64,000 nt of DNA from Patiria miniata (Eukaryota > Echinodermata > Asteroidea > Valvatida > Asterinidae): NCBI RefSeq assembly GCF_015706575.1, contig NW_024037059.1, positions 32,808,129-32,872,128 on the forward strand, read 5' to 3'. Numbering within the stretch: the first letter of the stretch is position 1; every line of letters begins with the position of its first letter. Positions 23,465-35,450 of this stretch are shown here, in pieces. The position numbers were made by a program, and so were the translations under genes. The notes under the pieces were generated by a model. It was not told the origin of the DNA. It searched no databases and saw only the letters and a list, made by a program, of their open reading frames with translations.

Positions 23465-24983
23465 TCCCGGGACATACCGTTATTTCGTTTTACCGTTTTG
23501 GATTTCCTCAAAAACAAAAACAGTAAACAAACCATTGACTGTTTTCTCGTTTTACAGTTTTGTAAAATGGTCAAACGGTATAAAGTCACACACAAAAAAA
23601 CAATTAGGCCTACCTCTTTTATTGTAAAAAGCGATAAACGGTTAGTTGCTTTACTTTTCGAGTGTTGTTTTACAAAAACATGACAATGACAAAATGGTCA
23701 ATAGTCTAGTCGACTATTAAGGTTTGGCAATTAAGCAATGCACCTTGGGATTGAGTCACTGCCTGGCAAATTGCCCTCCTTACATTTATGTTGTTCGCAC
23801 GACAGAATTGCGAATATTGGCTATTGAACTTTGAAGAGCCGCGCCGAACTCCAATTTCCTTCAACATAATCTGCAACGTCTTCATACGTTAATATCATCC
23901 CCTATCCCTTGTGAATTTCCTCCTTGAAATTTCCCAGTGCCATTTTTGCTTGTAACTGTTTAAGCCCCACCAACTGAATCGCAGTGGATGGGCTCAGGGT
24001 CACGCCAGGAATCACACCACGCATTAATTCGTGCACGGCATGATCCCCCTCCACCCCCTTGCCCACCGCCACAAAATGCACTACGGACGGTTAACTGTTA
24101 CACTGAACAGTCTGTATTCAATACTGACCGTTTTGCTGTTTTTCAAAGTTATTTGTGTAAAACTGTAAAACAAAAATCATTGATCGTTATGCTGTAATGA
24201 ATTTTATTAAGGGAATAAATGTGTGCTCCGGAGGTTTTTATCACTCGTTTAATACCGCTTAGAGTCTGGTGCTGATAATTACCCGAGCCGGAGGCGAGGG
24301 TAATTATCAGCACCCAGACTCTAAGCGGTATTAAACAGAGTGATAAATACCGACCGAGCACATATTTATTCCCATTCATAAATACCTTATCCGTAAAAAA
24401 ATATCAAATAATTCGTTCAAAAAATCCCGATTTTGTTCAACAAGTTCACTTCATGCTTTTTGAAACATCCCTCTAGCAAAATAATGGAGTGTTCAGCTGC
24501 GAGTAAGATGTAAACAACCCTTTTATGGAGATTGACGCGCGCGTAACATGTTCTGCGCGATGTCACGCAGAACGCACCTGGGGCGTTGCGTTTTGAATTT
24601 AGAACTATAAAATTCTGACTCGCTTGTAGTGTTGCGCATGCCTACGTGAGGATTGTGAACGTTCAACCAATGAAACGGTAAGAGGCACTGGATTTTTAGG
24701 AGTCCACATTTTATTGTGACACTGGAAAAGTGTTTAAGACCAGCTAGCCATGTCTTTATCATCCGTTTAAGACCGGCCACGTGACGGGCTCTCGACCAAT
24801 AGGAATAGCTAAACTGTCTGAGGTATTTATGAATAACTGATAAAACGGAATAACCTATTTATCTGAATACCATTCGACCGTTTTACAAAACTGTAAAACG
24901 ACAAAACAGTCAATGGTTTGTTTACTGTTTTTGTTTGTGAGGAAATCCAAAACGGTAAAACGAAATAACGGTATGTACCGGGA
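23465..24983. mobile_element. 1.5-kb TIR DNA element inserted in the DIRS relic
   Basis: The element spans 23473-24975. Inverted termini of over 100 bases begin CATACCGTTATTTCGTTTTA and match well on both sides. Flanking 8-mers TCCCGGGA (23465-23472) and TACCGGGA (24976-24983) differ at one base and look like an aged 8-bp target duplication, fitting hAT or P types. No transposase is visible. It contains a nested palindrome-headed MITE at 24211-24836. Confidence 0.75.
24211..24836. mobile_element. Palindrome-headed MITE, copy 1 (nested)
   Basis: It has two parts. 24211-24373 is a near-perfect palindrome with arms starting GGGAATAAAT and centred near gagccggaggcgag. 24374-24836 is a body flanked by short inverted repeats ATTCATAAATACCT and AGGTATTTATGAAT. 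Body sequence matches 29755-30080 closely and, more weakly, the reverse complement of 32618-33312. The 32.6-33.5 kb element has the same palindrome-plus-body plan in the opposite orientation. Confidence 0.7.
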
Positions 24984-25670
24984 TTGTGTGGAGTGTCCAA
25001 TACATCGAAGACATGTTGGGCCATTGGACAATGTAGAGAGCATTCTGTGGAAATCGCACAGCCCCGTGATAGCATCTCTGCAATCATGTTGTCTTTGCCA
25101 GACAGGTGGCTTGTTTGCACTAGTTGTAGTAAAATCTGGCTAGCGATGCTCCATCTGGGAAGCTTCCATGTTAGTAGTATGCACAAGGAAGGACAATGAG
25201 TGCCCCCCCCCCCCCCCGGAACTTCATGTAAGACGCTACTGTTGAGCAAGGGTATATTGCATGTAAAGTTCTGATGTGAAAGCCACCATTCCAGATGGGA
25301 CTAAATTATAGGGTTTATGAGGACAGGCTGGGTAATGGCATCCTTGGCGTGGGAAGCTGGAACAGCTTTGCGACTGAGACCCGGAATGTTGCCTAATTCG
25401 GGAAAGGTGGCATGAAGAATGCCCAGAAGAAGCTTGAGTGCAGTATGGTCCATGTCATAATATGGTGAGGCGGTGGACACACCGGTATCGAGCATGTGTA
25501 TAGCTGTCCCATACTCTAGGGCAATTTGACAGTAAAAGCTTGACACTTCAGAAGAGAATTTCACATTTCAAGTGCATATAACATACACACATGATTTTGA
25601 ACAAATTGTTCTTACAGGTCTACCACTACTAATTGAGGTCCTTCTAATTTTTATTATATAAATATTACTA

Positions 25671-27271
25671 AGGCCAAACAAAAAAAATGGTGTGTTTACG
25701 GTAACCCGACCGACCTGGAATTTTTTCGGCCAAATTGCCGACCTCAAACTTTTTATTGCCATTTTGAAGGTTGATAATGAGCGTATCGGCCCGATACGCT
25801 GGAATTGCGGCCGGCCCGATACGCCAACAAAAAAATGCCGATCACATTTTTTAGCCCCTGATACGCACAATATAATTATCATACACGCCATTAAAATGCA
25901 CAATTTGATCGTTACATACGCCATTATTTCATCTTGACATGCAAAATCTTGACCAAAATCCTGTTTTTCCGATGCATGTGTGATCAAAATGCACACGATG
26001 ATGTGTTCTGTCGTCGACCACCAACAGCACCCGCTAACATACAGCATGGTACACTGGTTCCCTTCGCCAGCTTACGGAATCAATGCTATGATGAAGGACC
26101 GGAACCAGTGACTACTGCCTCTCTCACCGGTCCATACTTCGTAGCATGATGATGTAGTGGGCCGAAGTTGGATCGTAAAAATATTACCAAACAAACATCG
26201 CTGGAGAAAGAGAATTTCTGCGAATTAATTCACAGAACGTGATCTTTACATCGCTGGAGAAAGAGAATTTCTGCGAATTAATTCACAGAACGTGATCTTT
26301 ACTTTCTGTGTGTATGTGTTTTCCATTAAAATGACGAGATTGCAAAGCTCAAACTTGTGGCGAAACATCGTAGCATGTTTCTGCAGTAGTGCAAGATTTT
26401 CGGCCACGTGGGCCGTGAGCACGGCGCGATGTTCGGCCAGCCAGGTGGAATGTTGGCGGTGCCAGCGGCCGTGATGTATGTTAAGCATAAAGTGGAATCA
26501 CCGACCTCAAATATATTTTTAATTAGGTGAGGCAAGTTTTAATCACTTTTGATAGCCAGTCTTGAAAATTTTCGTGGCGCAAATGAAAATAATCCAGGCA
26601 CAAAATAAACATGATTCCTTGCTCTATGATTAGTACGAATGATGCTCCATTAATCAGCGCCCCCAAAAAATTGGCGAAATAATTTTCCGACCTACTGACG
26701 CTATTTTGAAAGGCATGTAATCGGAAGCAAAAGTTGTTTTTTTCTCCACCTTAATTTCTTAATTTGAAATTTACATGTAAATGTAATTCATACTTTTCTA
26801 GTTAGGAAGCAATGAAACACAGGTTGTGAAATGTTAATTTTTTATAAGTTAACAATTTTGATTTTTTTTCTTTAATTACAAAAATATTAGTGACCTACAA
26901 GATCTCCTCTGAATTTCAAGGACAAATCTTAAGATAAAGACCCCCAGATTTGCTCTAAAATGCACCAGAGAGCTTCTACAGTTCAAACATTTTCGGGTTG
27001 TTGAATCACAGCAAATCTTCCACCACATGTTTGAAAAAATCCTGGGGAGAACCCTGGCCGACGATACAAATTAATTTGGATTGAAATGTATCGACTGAAT
27101 ATCTTCAATGCTTGAATAGTGGTTTTATACAATTTTTTGCGAAAGAACACGCATGGGCATGCAGAACTGAAATGAAAAAAAAAATTACAAAATAAAATTA
27201 TTTCCCTACCTACCTACCTGGATTTTTTTCAGGCCGTTACCGTAAACACACAATTTTTTTTTTTGGGCCTA
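25671..27271. mobile_element. 1.6-kb non-autonomous TIR element
   Basis: Inverted termini of about 60 bases: the left contains GGTGTGTTTACGGTAAC and the right GTTACCGTAAACACACAA, each between an A- or T-run and AGGCC/GGCCT. Internally, a 53-bp unit is repeated twice in tandem at 26195-26302. No transposase motif was found. The right end directly abuts the TAACAGCGTGACACCA motif array at 27.27 kb, so the element may have inserted into that repeat. Confidence 0.7.
26195..26302. repeat. Two tandem copies of a 53-bp unit
   Basis: The unit beginning acatcgctggagaaagag repeats perfectly with a 53-base step. It is a recent local duplication inside the 1.6-kb TIR element. Confidence 0.9.
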
Positions 27272-27515
27272 AGTGTGTAACAGCGTGACACCAAAAGGAC
27301 ATAGGGTTTTAATACTCATTTCAGAATTGCTAAAACCCTGTGAATCTACAGAACCAAATACAATTTTTAAATGTAGTAAGTATACATTAGGTATCCAGCT
27401 ACAAAACATCACCCTGAAAAAATTAAATCATTCTCATGTAGCAAGAAATACGTTACCATAAATGAGTCTGCATATGGTAACAGCGCGACAGTAACAGCAT
27501 GACCTCTGGCTTACG
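27268..27515. repeat. Second occurrence of the TTTGGTGTCA/GTTACAG motif family
   Basis: The reverse-complement form GTAACAGCGTGACACCAAAA occurs near 27275, with related forms near 27478 and 27492 (GTAACAGC and CGACAGTAACAGC). The step of about 200 bases is like the array at 1.2-2.3 kb. Confidence 0.5.
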
Positions 27516-27544
27516 CATAAAGTCCAATTGAAAATGAGCCTATA

Positions 27545-27650
27545 TACATGTACTAAGGGAATAAATTGTGCTTGGGAGGTGTTAAACACTATGTTTAAGA
27601 CTGCTTGGAGTCTGGATGGTGATAATTACTGTCCAAAAGACAAAACAAGT
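27545..27650. repeat. Half of the palindrome head of the MITE family
   Basis: TAAGGGAATAAATTGTGCT and the phrase cttggagtctggatggtgataattac match 24207-24300. Only one arm of the palindrome is present, and it is diverged. Confidence 0.55.
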
Positions 27651-28199
27651 CAAAATTTAAATTTCCAACGATTACGTTCAACAATTCCACTTCATAATTT
27701 TCAAACACTCTTCTAGCTATTAAATTTTATCACTTAAATGATCAAATTGTTTATAAGCAGGAATATCGATTCAACTGGGTCTGTTTTGATGTCTGATAGT
27801 CGAGCAGTCCCTCTGCATGGCATATTTGTGCAACAAGCCCATACACATACGGCTGGGATACATGATACCTAACGGCTAGAATAAACCAATTAGAGCACGG
27901 GATTTCTAGCCAATGCGCAAGCAAGAAAAGTTTGAGCATGCAGTCACTTTTGTCTCAGCCTCCAACGGACAAACACTGGATTAATTGAATGCGTCTCCAA
28001 AATTTTGTTTGTTGCCGCTACTGGAAAGTCATATTTCGTTTGGTGCTCAGGATATATCCTATAAAGGACGCATCAGCTTTAGGTTCGATATAACTTTGTT
28101 TTCTGAACCCTTGGTTGTCTCAACAACGATTGAAATTCCTCCTGGAAAAATTGAGCCGCGGCTGTTCGACCGGAGCGGTTGTGGGCCAAAACCATCTAT

Positions 28200-29750
28200 A
28201 TTAATAGCTCGTCTGTAGGCTCAGTGGAGCATCCCCGAAGAGGAACCCGACCAGGAGTGGCCTTTCATAGCATCATGATTCCAAAGACGATCGCGGAGAA
28301 GGAGAATGCCACGCCCAAAGCATCAAGCGCAGCCGCCAGCAAGATTGCGAGACGGCGATGGGGTCCTCCCGCCGCCGAAACAGCCAGCGCGAGCCCTCGA
28401 ACCACCAGCGGGAGCCATGCCGATGGATGGGGCCCAAAGCACTACCAAGAACGTGCCGGAGGATGCCGCCGGGCAGCAGACAGTCGCACCGGGTAGGGGT
28501 CTCTTATTCGCTGGGTAGCGCAGCCTTTGGACCTCGATATCACTGTCTTGTGGAATGGCAAGAGTGGCGGCAGGATAGGTGATCTTCCTGACTTACTGAG
28601 TAATATGCAAGGTCCCCTTCCCTCTATTATAATTGTACATTTGGGTTCGAATGACTTGGGCAACGTTGATTTTTTCTCCATTCGGCAACGTGTGGTGCTT
28701 TTTATGCAGTTGTGTAGGGACACCTATCCTGGTGCACTTTTGCTCTGGTCTGAAATTCTCCCCAGGGCATTTTATTATGGGGCCAATCCCCAAGAAAGCA
28801 TGGACAGGCAACGGCGAGCAGTTAACCGCTGGTCGCGGTCCCGCTGTGGCAGAATGGGAGCAATAAGTTTGAAACACCCCCAATTCATTCGAACCCATTT
28901 TCACCTATACCGAAGAGATGGGGTGCACCTTTCACCCGCCGGGAATACCCTTTTCAGGGATAATTTGCGATCGGCCATTGGGCACTTTTTGTACAGTTTG
29001 TAGAGCTTTTTTCTTCTGGACAGGTGCTTGCAGAAGGTGGGTTGTTTTCTTTCCTTGGGCCGCGCTAGGCGCGTGTGGCGTTTTTTGTGCTCGTGAAATA
29101 AAACAGCCCACGATATTCCCCATTTTGGGTTATTATAGTGGCTTACTTTCTACATTAATTAAAGGAAGTATAACCACAATGTATATGTTATTGTTTATTG
29201 CATTAAGGTTATTAATTATAATCGTAGTTGTAACAGGTAGCAGCTTCTCCCTTGAGTCAATTCAACAGGGGAGGAGCACCGTTCTTCCTTCTGTGAGTAC
29301 AAACCAAGGAATCGAACGGTGCCTGGGAATTTATAGTTTATTGTTTATGGCATTTGGAGTGTGTATTGTTAAGTGTTATTCATCATTACATGCCATGACC
29401 TAGGTTGATCTGGTCTCCCGACCGGGTGTCCACTCGGCCTTATGTGGCACTCGTTAATAGCCACACTAAATGCATTTACGTTGATTGATGGTTCTGGGCT
29501 TCTGGTGCCCATTGGCTGTAATGATTAATGGTTCTGGGCTTGTGGTGCTCAGGGGCTTCTGGTGCCCAACTCTGATATTGATATGGATATTGACAAATTA
29601 TTTGGTGCTACACAATTGAAATAATACCCGGTGGCCCAAATGAAAAACGGTAGCCGGAGTAACAGTTTGAAGAAATGTTTTGAATAAACCGTTTGGCTGA
29701 GGCGTGTAGTCACACACACATTTGGACTGCGTGTTTCTTTCATTTATCTG
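28200..29750 (+). mobile_element. Fossil retroelement with an SGNH-hydrolase region (Ngaro-like tyrosine-recombinase type suspected)
   Basis: A GC-rich, Pro/Ala-rich coding-like stretch (28305-28500) is followed by an SGNH/GDSL-hydrolase-like region (28527-29003) with IIVHLGSNDLG and DGVHLSPAGNTLF, which match the Gly-x-Asn-Asp and Asp-x-x-His blocks of the fold. SGNH domains are known in some vertebrate Ngaro elements and in CR1 first frames. Downstream, 29480-29570 has two copies of gttctgggcttctggtgcc-type sequence, and 29640-29750 resembles a retroelement terminal repeat with ATAAA. I see no reverse transcriptase or recombinase here, so the assignment is an inference. The piece is incomplete and has some breaks. 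Confidence 0.45.
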
Positions 29751-29754
29751 CTTA

Positions 29755-30080
29755 TAAATAATGGAATGTCCAGCTTGCGAGTAAGACATGTAAACAACTC
29801 CTTTTATAGAGATTGGCACGCGTGTCACGCGTACTGCACGATGTTGTGCAGATGCAGCTGTGGCGAGTGCGTTGTGAATTTAGGACTATTAAATACAGAC
29901 TCACTGGTAGTATTGCGCATGCCTACATGAGGATTGTGAACGTTCAACAAATGAAAGGGTAAAGACACTAGATTTCATAGGAGTCCACATTTCATGTGAC
30001 ACTGGAAAAGTGTTTAAGATCAGCCAGGTGACGGGCTCTCCACCAATGGGAATGGGTAAACTGTCTTAGGCATTTATGAA
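29755..30080. mobile_element. Body of the palindrome-headed MITE, copy without palindrome
   Basis: It closely matches 24480-24836 over about 320 bases in the same orientation, including gcgcatgcctac, gaggattgtgaacgttcaac and gacactggaaaagtgttt. It ends in a similar atttatgaa. The palindrome head is not present. Confidence 0.8.
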
Positions 30081-30315
30081 AGAAGATTAAAGTATCTCCA
30101 AAATTTACATTAAGTGTTGTAGACTTAAACTCAACTTAAACATTACATTACCACAACCCCAAGGTTTTCCTATTTTTCTTAATTAATCAACTTAATTGCC
30201 TAATTATGCACTTCAGCTATTTTAAGAATATTTGGAAGTCCGAGTTCATAGTATTGACCACACATGTAGGCACAGATTTAACAAATTTCCCCAGACGTTG
30301 TTCTTGACAGGTTCC

Positions 30316-30938
30316 CAGCAGCCGATTTCACGAAACCTTACGCAATGGCGCAACTTTGCTTGCGCCACAATTTATTGCGTAAGCTGCACAACATTTCATG
30401 CTCCGCAAAATTTCACTTATGACACATCTCACGAAAGTCCGCGACTAGCGCAATAAATGATGGCATAACTTGTGCAATAATTTCAGGTGGCGTAAGTTGT
30501 GGCGTAGCGACTGAAAATGACCTATTTTACCAGAAAATCGGGACTGTCGTGGAGCCCGTTATTGCACAACTTATCAAGGTTGATACAAAACACTCACAAC
30601 TTTAGGTTTGAAGTAAATGAAGTTGTATTTTACTCGTTACATAATTTTTAGAGTTGCCGAACGATTTCGAAGAAAGTTGAACAAGAGAGTTTTCAAAATG
30701 GCGGGCTGACGTGATGCAACGACTGTTTCGCAAACGAACAAATTCACACACAAATAGCTGTCGTAAATGTTGATTTTATACTTGTCCAAGATGTTTAAAT
30801 TATTTTATAATGTTGCACAGCTATGCCAAGTTTCGTGAAATCGATCGTAAGTTTATTGCGCAGCTGCACAACAAATTTGTTGCATAAGTCTTATATACAT
30901 GTCGCAAGCTGCGCACTTTTTCGTGAATTCGGCTGCAG
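30316..30938. mobile_element. 620-bp MITE with GCAGCCGAttTCACGAAA termini
   Basis: Inverted termini start CAGCCGATTTCACGAAA on the left and end TTTCGTGAATTCGGCTG on the right; the internal flanks are rich in cgcaa/ttgcg phrases on both sides. A 3-bp CAG duplication at 30316-30318 and 30936-30938 is possible but partly overlaps the terminus. There is no coding capacity. The end of 61350-61395 shows a similar aaattgggtgca edge and may be a diverged relative. Confidence 0.65.
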
Positions 30939-31345
30939 GTGATATTGGTTGGTTGTGATAATGCCCTCTTGTGGTGGCAGTTTATCGCGGCGGGTTAATT
31001 ATCACGTATATATAGAACCATAAAAACATCTAGCCCCTAGACTAGGTAATCAGCCAACAATCAGCATGTTTTTTTTCTTAAAAATGCTTGTAGACCCATA
31101 ATGAATGGATTATTCCAACATTGATGCTGTAATATATTATTCCACAACTTACCAAAGCTGTGTGCAGAATGGCTTATTCCATTTTCTCAAAAGAGTATTA
31201 AGTGGGCCTTGAGCGAATTGTTTTTGTTTTTGCCCCAAGGCCGAGTCACATCCTACCTGCATTACTAGTATGCACTTCATTACTACCGGTAGTATGCACT
31301 CACCTGAATGAAGTTACTCGTAGAAAGTTATCTCACTGTGTAATT

Positions 31346-31394
31346 CAATGGCAGTTGTCACGCTGTTACCAAAAAAAGTAACAGCGTGACCTCT
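31346..31394. repeat. Perfect hairpin of the GTAACAGCGTGAC motif
   Basis: GTCACGCTGTTAC and GTAACAGCGTGAC form a 13-bp perfect inverted repeat around a loop of seven bases or fewer. It is the third site of the motif family seen at 1.2 and 27.3 kb. Confidence 0.65.
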
Positions 31395-31678
31395 TTTTAA
31401 TTGAAATAATTAATTAACAATACGTAATATATTTACTTTGGTGCATGCATGTTATGTGCCTGTGGAAGTATGATTTGCATTGTGAGTATTATTTAATTCC
31501 TTCTTATAAAATTTAAAGAAATATTAAAAATGAGCTCTTTTTCATTAACAGTAAGACGTTTCTGGGAAATATTAATTAGGTGGTCACTGAAGCAAAAGTT
31601 AATATGCAAATTGTTGTTTTCATATAAGCTATTAAGAATAAGTATGAAACTTCATGTAACTTTTAAAAAACTATAATT

Positions 31679-32520
31679 GGCTGTTTCGGCAAACATGCCG
31701 AAACAGCCTTTGTTTTCGTTAAGATTACTTTTTTTTCCCCAGTCATTTTGCCCATAGAATTTGTACACGTTTATTTGTTCCCGGAACTTTGGGCATTAAA
31801 ATCAATCCGATTGCCTTTATACTTGCACACACTTAGACCAGGACCTGCAGATATGTGTTGACCATTGATGTCATCGCGTGTCATGTGGCGTCACATTAAA
31901 GGTGCATATTATGAAGGCCTATATCTACAGAACTACAGGTCCGATTGGGTTGAAAGTTGGCATGTACCTAGACCAGGATGTGTTATAGATGAAAAATTAA
32001 GTGACGTCACGATGACGTTAAAGATTAATAGATATAATCTTTGAAAATCAATATAAAATCAACCGTGAGAGATCTGAACATGACTTTTGCGGCAATTAAA
32101 AGAATAATCCAGGGTCTTCATTACTGATATTACGTCCAACATCGCGTGACCCTTCCTTCTAGTTGAAACCAGAAGTTTTTTTTGTAATTTAAATTGGTAA
32201 AAGATGTGAACTTGCTTTCAATGACGTATGTTCTGGCAAAATTCTTCATTACAAAAAAAAAATAACGGTGACGTCATCAAAAGTTAGAGCGCCTTCTAGC
32301 GGCAGGTTGTTATAGATGATTATAGATGAAAATTGATGTGACGCCATCATGACATCATCACGTGACATGCGACGTCATAATTCAAAGCCCTATGAAAATG
32401 TAATCACATATTTATATGCCACCATTTATTATAAACAGAACTCTACAACCTTCCTGGATGGAACTTATACTTGAAACTTTACATGTCACATGTCACAATA
32501 AAGTTGCTGAAACAGCCCTG
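31679..32520 (-). repeat. Hairpin-ended repeat with TGACGTCA-type sites, copy 1
   Basis: A perfect 12-bp stem GGCTGTTTCGGC/GCCGAAACAGCC lies at 31679-31708. The body holds several cgtcac/gtgacgtc phrases and a block (31905-31985) that matches the reverse complement of 50820-50905, including the agttctgtagata phrase. Another block (32030-32220) matches the reverse complement of 35240-35440 and 40915-41105. The right edge near 32500-32515 repeats gctgaaacagcc. No coding. Confidence 0.65.
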
Positions 32521-32617
32521 TGTTTGTCCACAAACATAAGTCTATTTTTTTGTGTGTCAGTGAGCAGCATAAATAATCCACACAATTTGTGAAATTATTA
32601 GGATTTCATTAATGCTA

Positions 32618-33455
32618 ATTAATAAATACCTTGGAGAGTTGATGGTTTCTGATTGGTCGAGACTCGATCACGTGGCCGGGCATTAACGGTGATAATGGAC
32701 CGGCTTCAAAGATCAAGCAAATAAATGGCCCCTGAACCAACATTGATCCAGCCCCGTTCAGCCCCATGCAAGCCAATGATTGGTCAAAATATAGTAACAG
32801 TCCTGCGGTAGCTTGTAACAATAGAGCACTGCACATGCACTCAACCCCCATCGCGTGAGACTGACGCGCGCGTACGCAACACAGTTGCTAGGTTTGCGTG
32901 CGTGCGCGCGCGTAATGAAGTTTTGAAATGACATCGTCAGATCGTACATGCAGTGCAGTATATATACTAACCGAGGATGTTTACGATGAAAGCGTAGATC
33001 TACGATTTATTTTCTTTGAACACTTCACCCACTGACATATTTACCTTTCCTAAACCAAGCATCTTTGTAATTCCGGACACAAGGAATGTGTAAACGAGAT
33101 TTCAGCTTCCTCCATCAGGTAAAGATATGAAAACATTGTTGTAATTTGTTTCGCTACGGCAGCAGTTTCTGTTGAGTTTACGCCGTTATAGCTGTTAAGC
33201 TAAAATATTGCCCATGAACATGAACACAAAAAAGTCTGGAAATATCACCGAAAGAAAGTCACAAAATTGGAGCATTTTAACTGTTTATTTCGTTAAAAAG
33301 GTATTTATTAATGGGAATAACAGTGTGAGGATCCAGTCTTCACTGCGTGATAATGACCGGGTGTGGGGTGACCGCTGTTAATGGACCTACAGCGGTCACC
33401 CCCACACCCGGTCATGATCACGCAGTGATGACCAGCTCCTCACACTGTTATTCCC
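32618..33455. mobile_element. Palindrome-headed MITE, copy in opposite orientation
   Basis: The body, 32618-33312, is flanked by ATTAATAAATACCTT and AAGGTATTTATTAAT. It abuts a palindrome at 33313-33455 with arms GGGAATAACAGTGTGAGG and CCTCACACTGTTATTCCC and a centre near tggacctac. Body phrases such as attggtcgag, cacgtggccgg and ttaacgg match the reverse complement of the 24.4-24.8 kb body. The interior is unusually CpG/gcgcgc-rich at 32865-32912. Confidence 0.75.
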
Positions 33456-33882
33456 TTATTCAAAATGCAAAATCAAAGGTGTAATCTTGTGGATTTTTCA
33501 AAATTATGGTTGTTTCTCAAAATTTCAGACTTTCAGCTTTATTTTGATCCCAAATTAATCAAGAAATAACAATTTTGAAAATTCAGGTGTCATGTCCACC
33601 TTTGCATGGATTGCCCTCTAGCCCGAAAAGTGTTCAGTATTCACGTCCTCGTATTAGTTCCGTAGAACTGCATAGACCGAGGAAAATATGGCTGCCCATC
33701 AGAGCCCGGCAGCTGGGGGTTCCTGTGGGTACGTTGTGGAAAAATTTTAGGAAGGTGCCACATGCAGACTCTGCGGATCCGTGAACCAATTTCACTGTCT
33801 CCAATTGACGAGTATCGTGTGCAAATTATATTCATGAATGCTCACAAAAACCAGATGATCCATGTTGTCACGCCTCATTGAC

Positions 33883-34440
33883 TCCCAATAGGAAGCCACA
33901 GAGGTTGTGCACTGGGTATGCTGGATGCAGGCTTGCAAGCTGCAGAAGTTGCAGGACACTTGCAGGTGCATCCAAGCATGATTTCCAGACTTGTTGTTCG
34001 TTAACGCAACACAGCCAGCGTTAGTGACCTTCCAAGAAGTGGGCAACCTCGAGTGACATCTCCATGCCAGGAACGCCATATTGTCCTGCATCGGATAATA
34101 CTGTCTGGATCAACAGACAGACGGCCAGAGAGACACCTGGTACCCATAACAACGGGATCAGTGACCAGACAGTCAGAAACAGACTTCGGAGTGCCGAGTT
34201 CAGATGGCACAGGCCTTACACCTCACAAGCGAGACAGGGCAACAACGTCTTCAATGGGCCTCCCAATATTGCGACTGGACACAAAGAATGCGGAACCAGG
34301 ACCTCATTATTGATGAATCACATTTTTGACTCTCCAATTCTGATGGAAGTGTCATGGCGTACAGGAGACCAGGCAAACGATACTGGGATGTTACAGTTGT
34401 GGAGCATACAGATGGGGAGGACCAAGCATCAGGGTTTGGG
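33883..34440 (+). pseudogene. Tc1-like transposase relic
   Basis: 33883-34110 reads IGSHRGCALGMLDAGLQAAE, then VHPSMISRLV, a stop codon, and VSDLPRSGQPRVTSP: the paired helix-turn-helix region and the GRPR-type linker of Tc1 transposases. A frameshift near 34110 continues with NNGISDQTVRNRLRSAEF. After another shift near 34210 the frame gives LQWASQYCDWTQRM and LIIDESHF, holding the second catalytic Asp and its DES context, then RRPGKRYWD. The last catalytic residue and C-terminus are missing. Tc1-type terminal repeats were not found. At least two frameshifts and two stops make it inactive. Confidence 0.8.
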
Positions 34441-34799
34441 CAGGAATGTCTCAGACAGACACACACGTTTACGTTACATACCTAGTGTGGACATTCCTTT
34501 GTTTTCATGTAGAAAACAAAAACCTGTGAAGAAAACTCATTTTAATCACACTGTGAAAACTCTTTCAACCCACATTTTTTTTCTATGATTCCCTCGAGTG
34601 TTTCTCTTCATTTTGCAATGGATAAACCTAACCCAAAAATGTCTCTAAACCTGTTTTCCAGAGAGGGGAAAACCTTGTGTGGACGTGGGCAAGTCCACAC
34701 AACATCGCTGCTACCTGGTTTATGTGCACCTTTTTGTTTGAAAGTCCACACAGTGAATGTAATGCTTGTTCATACATACAGACATACATAACTGGTACA

Positions 34800-35450
34800 T
34801 ACACACAGAAGGAATACGCTATCGCAATATCCCCCTCCGGCTTACAGCCAGGGGGATAAAAATGAAGATCCTGGATTATTCTATCAACTCCTGTGAAAAG
34901 CAAAATCAGATCTCTCACAGTTGATTTTATATTGATTTTCAAAGATTAAAGCTAGAAATCTTTAGTTGTTGTAATCTAATACAGGATGACATTATCCTGA
35001 TGTCATTACCAGAAAGCTTGAGCGCTATGAAGCAAACATCTGGATTAAATCTCTCGCGGTTGATTTTTCAGCAATTTTTTTGAGGTTTAAAGGTATTTAC
35101 ATTGTTGGCAACTTCGCCACACTCTTCAACTGATTATTTATTTTAAATATTTTTGAACCTGCTGTTATAGGGCGCTGTAACATTTTATGACATCACCATT
35201 AATTTTGTTTGTAAAGAACAACTTAGTCAGAGCATACATCGTTGAAAGCAAGTTCACATCCTTCACCAATTTTAAATTACCAGGCACTTCCGGTTTTAAC
35301 CGGAAGGAAGGGTCACGTGATTTTGCACATAATATCAAAAACTAAGACCCTGCATTATTCTATAAATTCTCGTAAAAATCAAGTTCAGGTCTCTCAGGGT
35401 TGATTTTATATTGATTTTTAAAGATTAAATCTATTAATCTTAAACAGTTT
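34800..35450 (+). repeat. Hairpin-bearing repeat family, copy 2
   Basis: The hairpin at 34829-34857 is the reverse complement of 21305-21333. Downstream, blocks such as ttgattttatattgattttc recur at 34920, 35060 and 35400, and ccggaaggaagggtcacgtga at 35305 recurs at 40962 and, inverted, near 32150. It appears to consist of two or more related units in tandem. No coding. Confidence 0.6.

Larger units (their letters stand above)
22166..25570 (-). mobile_element. Old DIRS-type retrotransposon fragment, interrupted by DNA elements
   Basis: About 24985-25565 on the minus strand resembles the DIRS RT-connection and RNase H region; the phrase HLSGKDNMIAEMLSRG matches the closing RNase H motif of the younger copy at 57.1 kb. 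About 22190-22520 weakly resembles the start of the tyrosine recombinase. The order fits a DIRS element on the minus strand. It is heavily decayed with many breaks. A 1.5-kb TIR element (23473-24975) is inserted in it, so it is older than that insertion. The gag side and both termini were not found. Confidence 0.55.

Noticed and set aside
33575-33784. Separate helix-turn-helix exon upstream of the Tc1 relic
   Set aside because: The phrase ARQLGVPVGTLWKNF resembles a short helix-turn-helix, but it is isolated, lacks splice support and is too short to assign.
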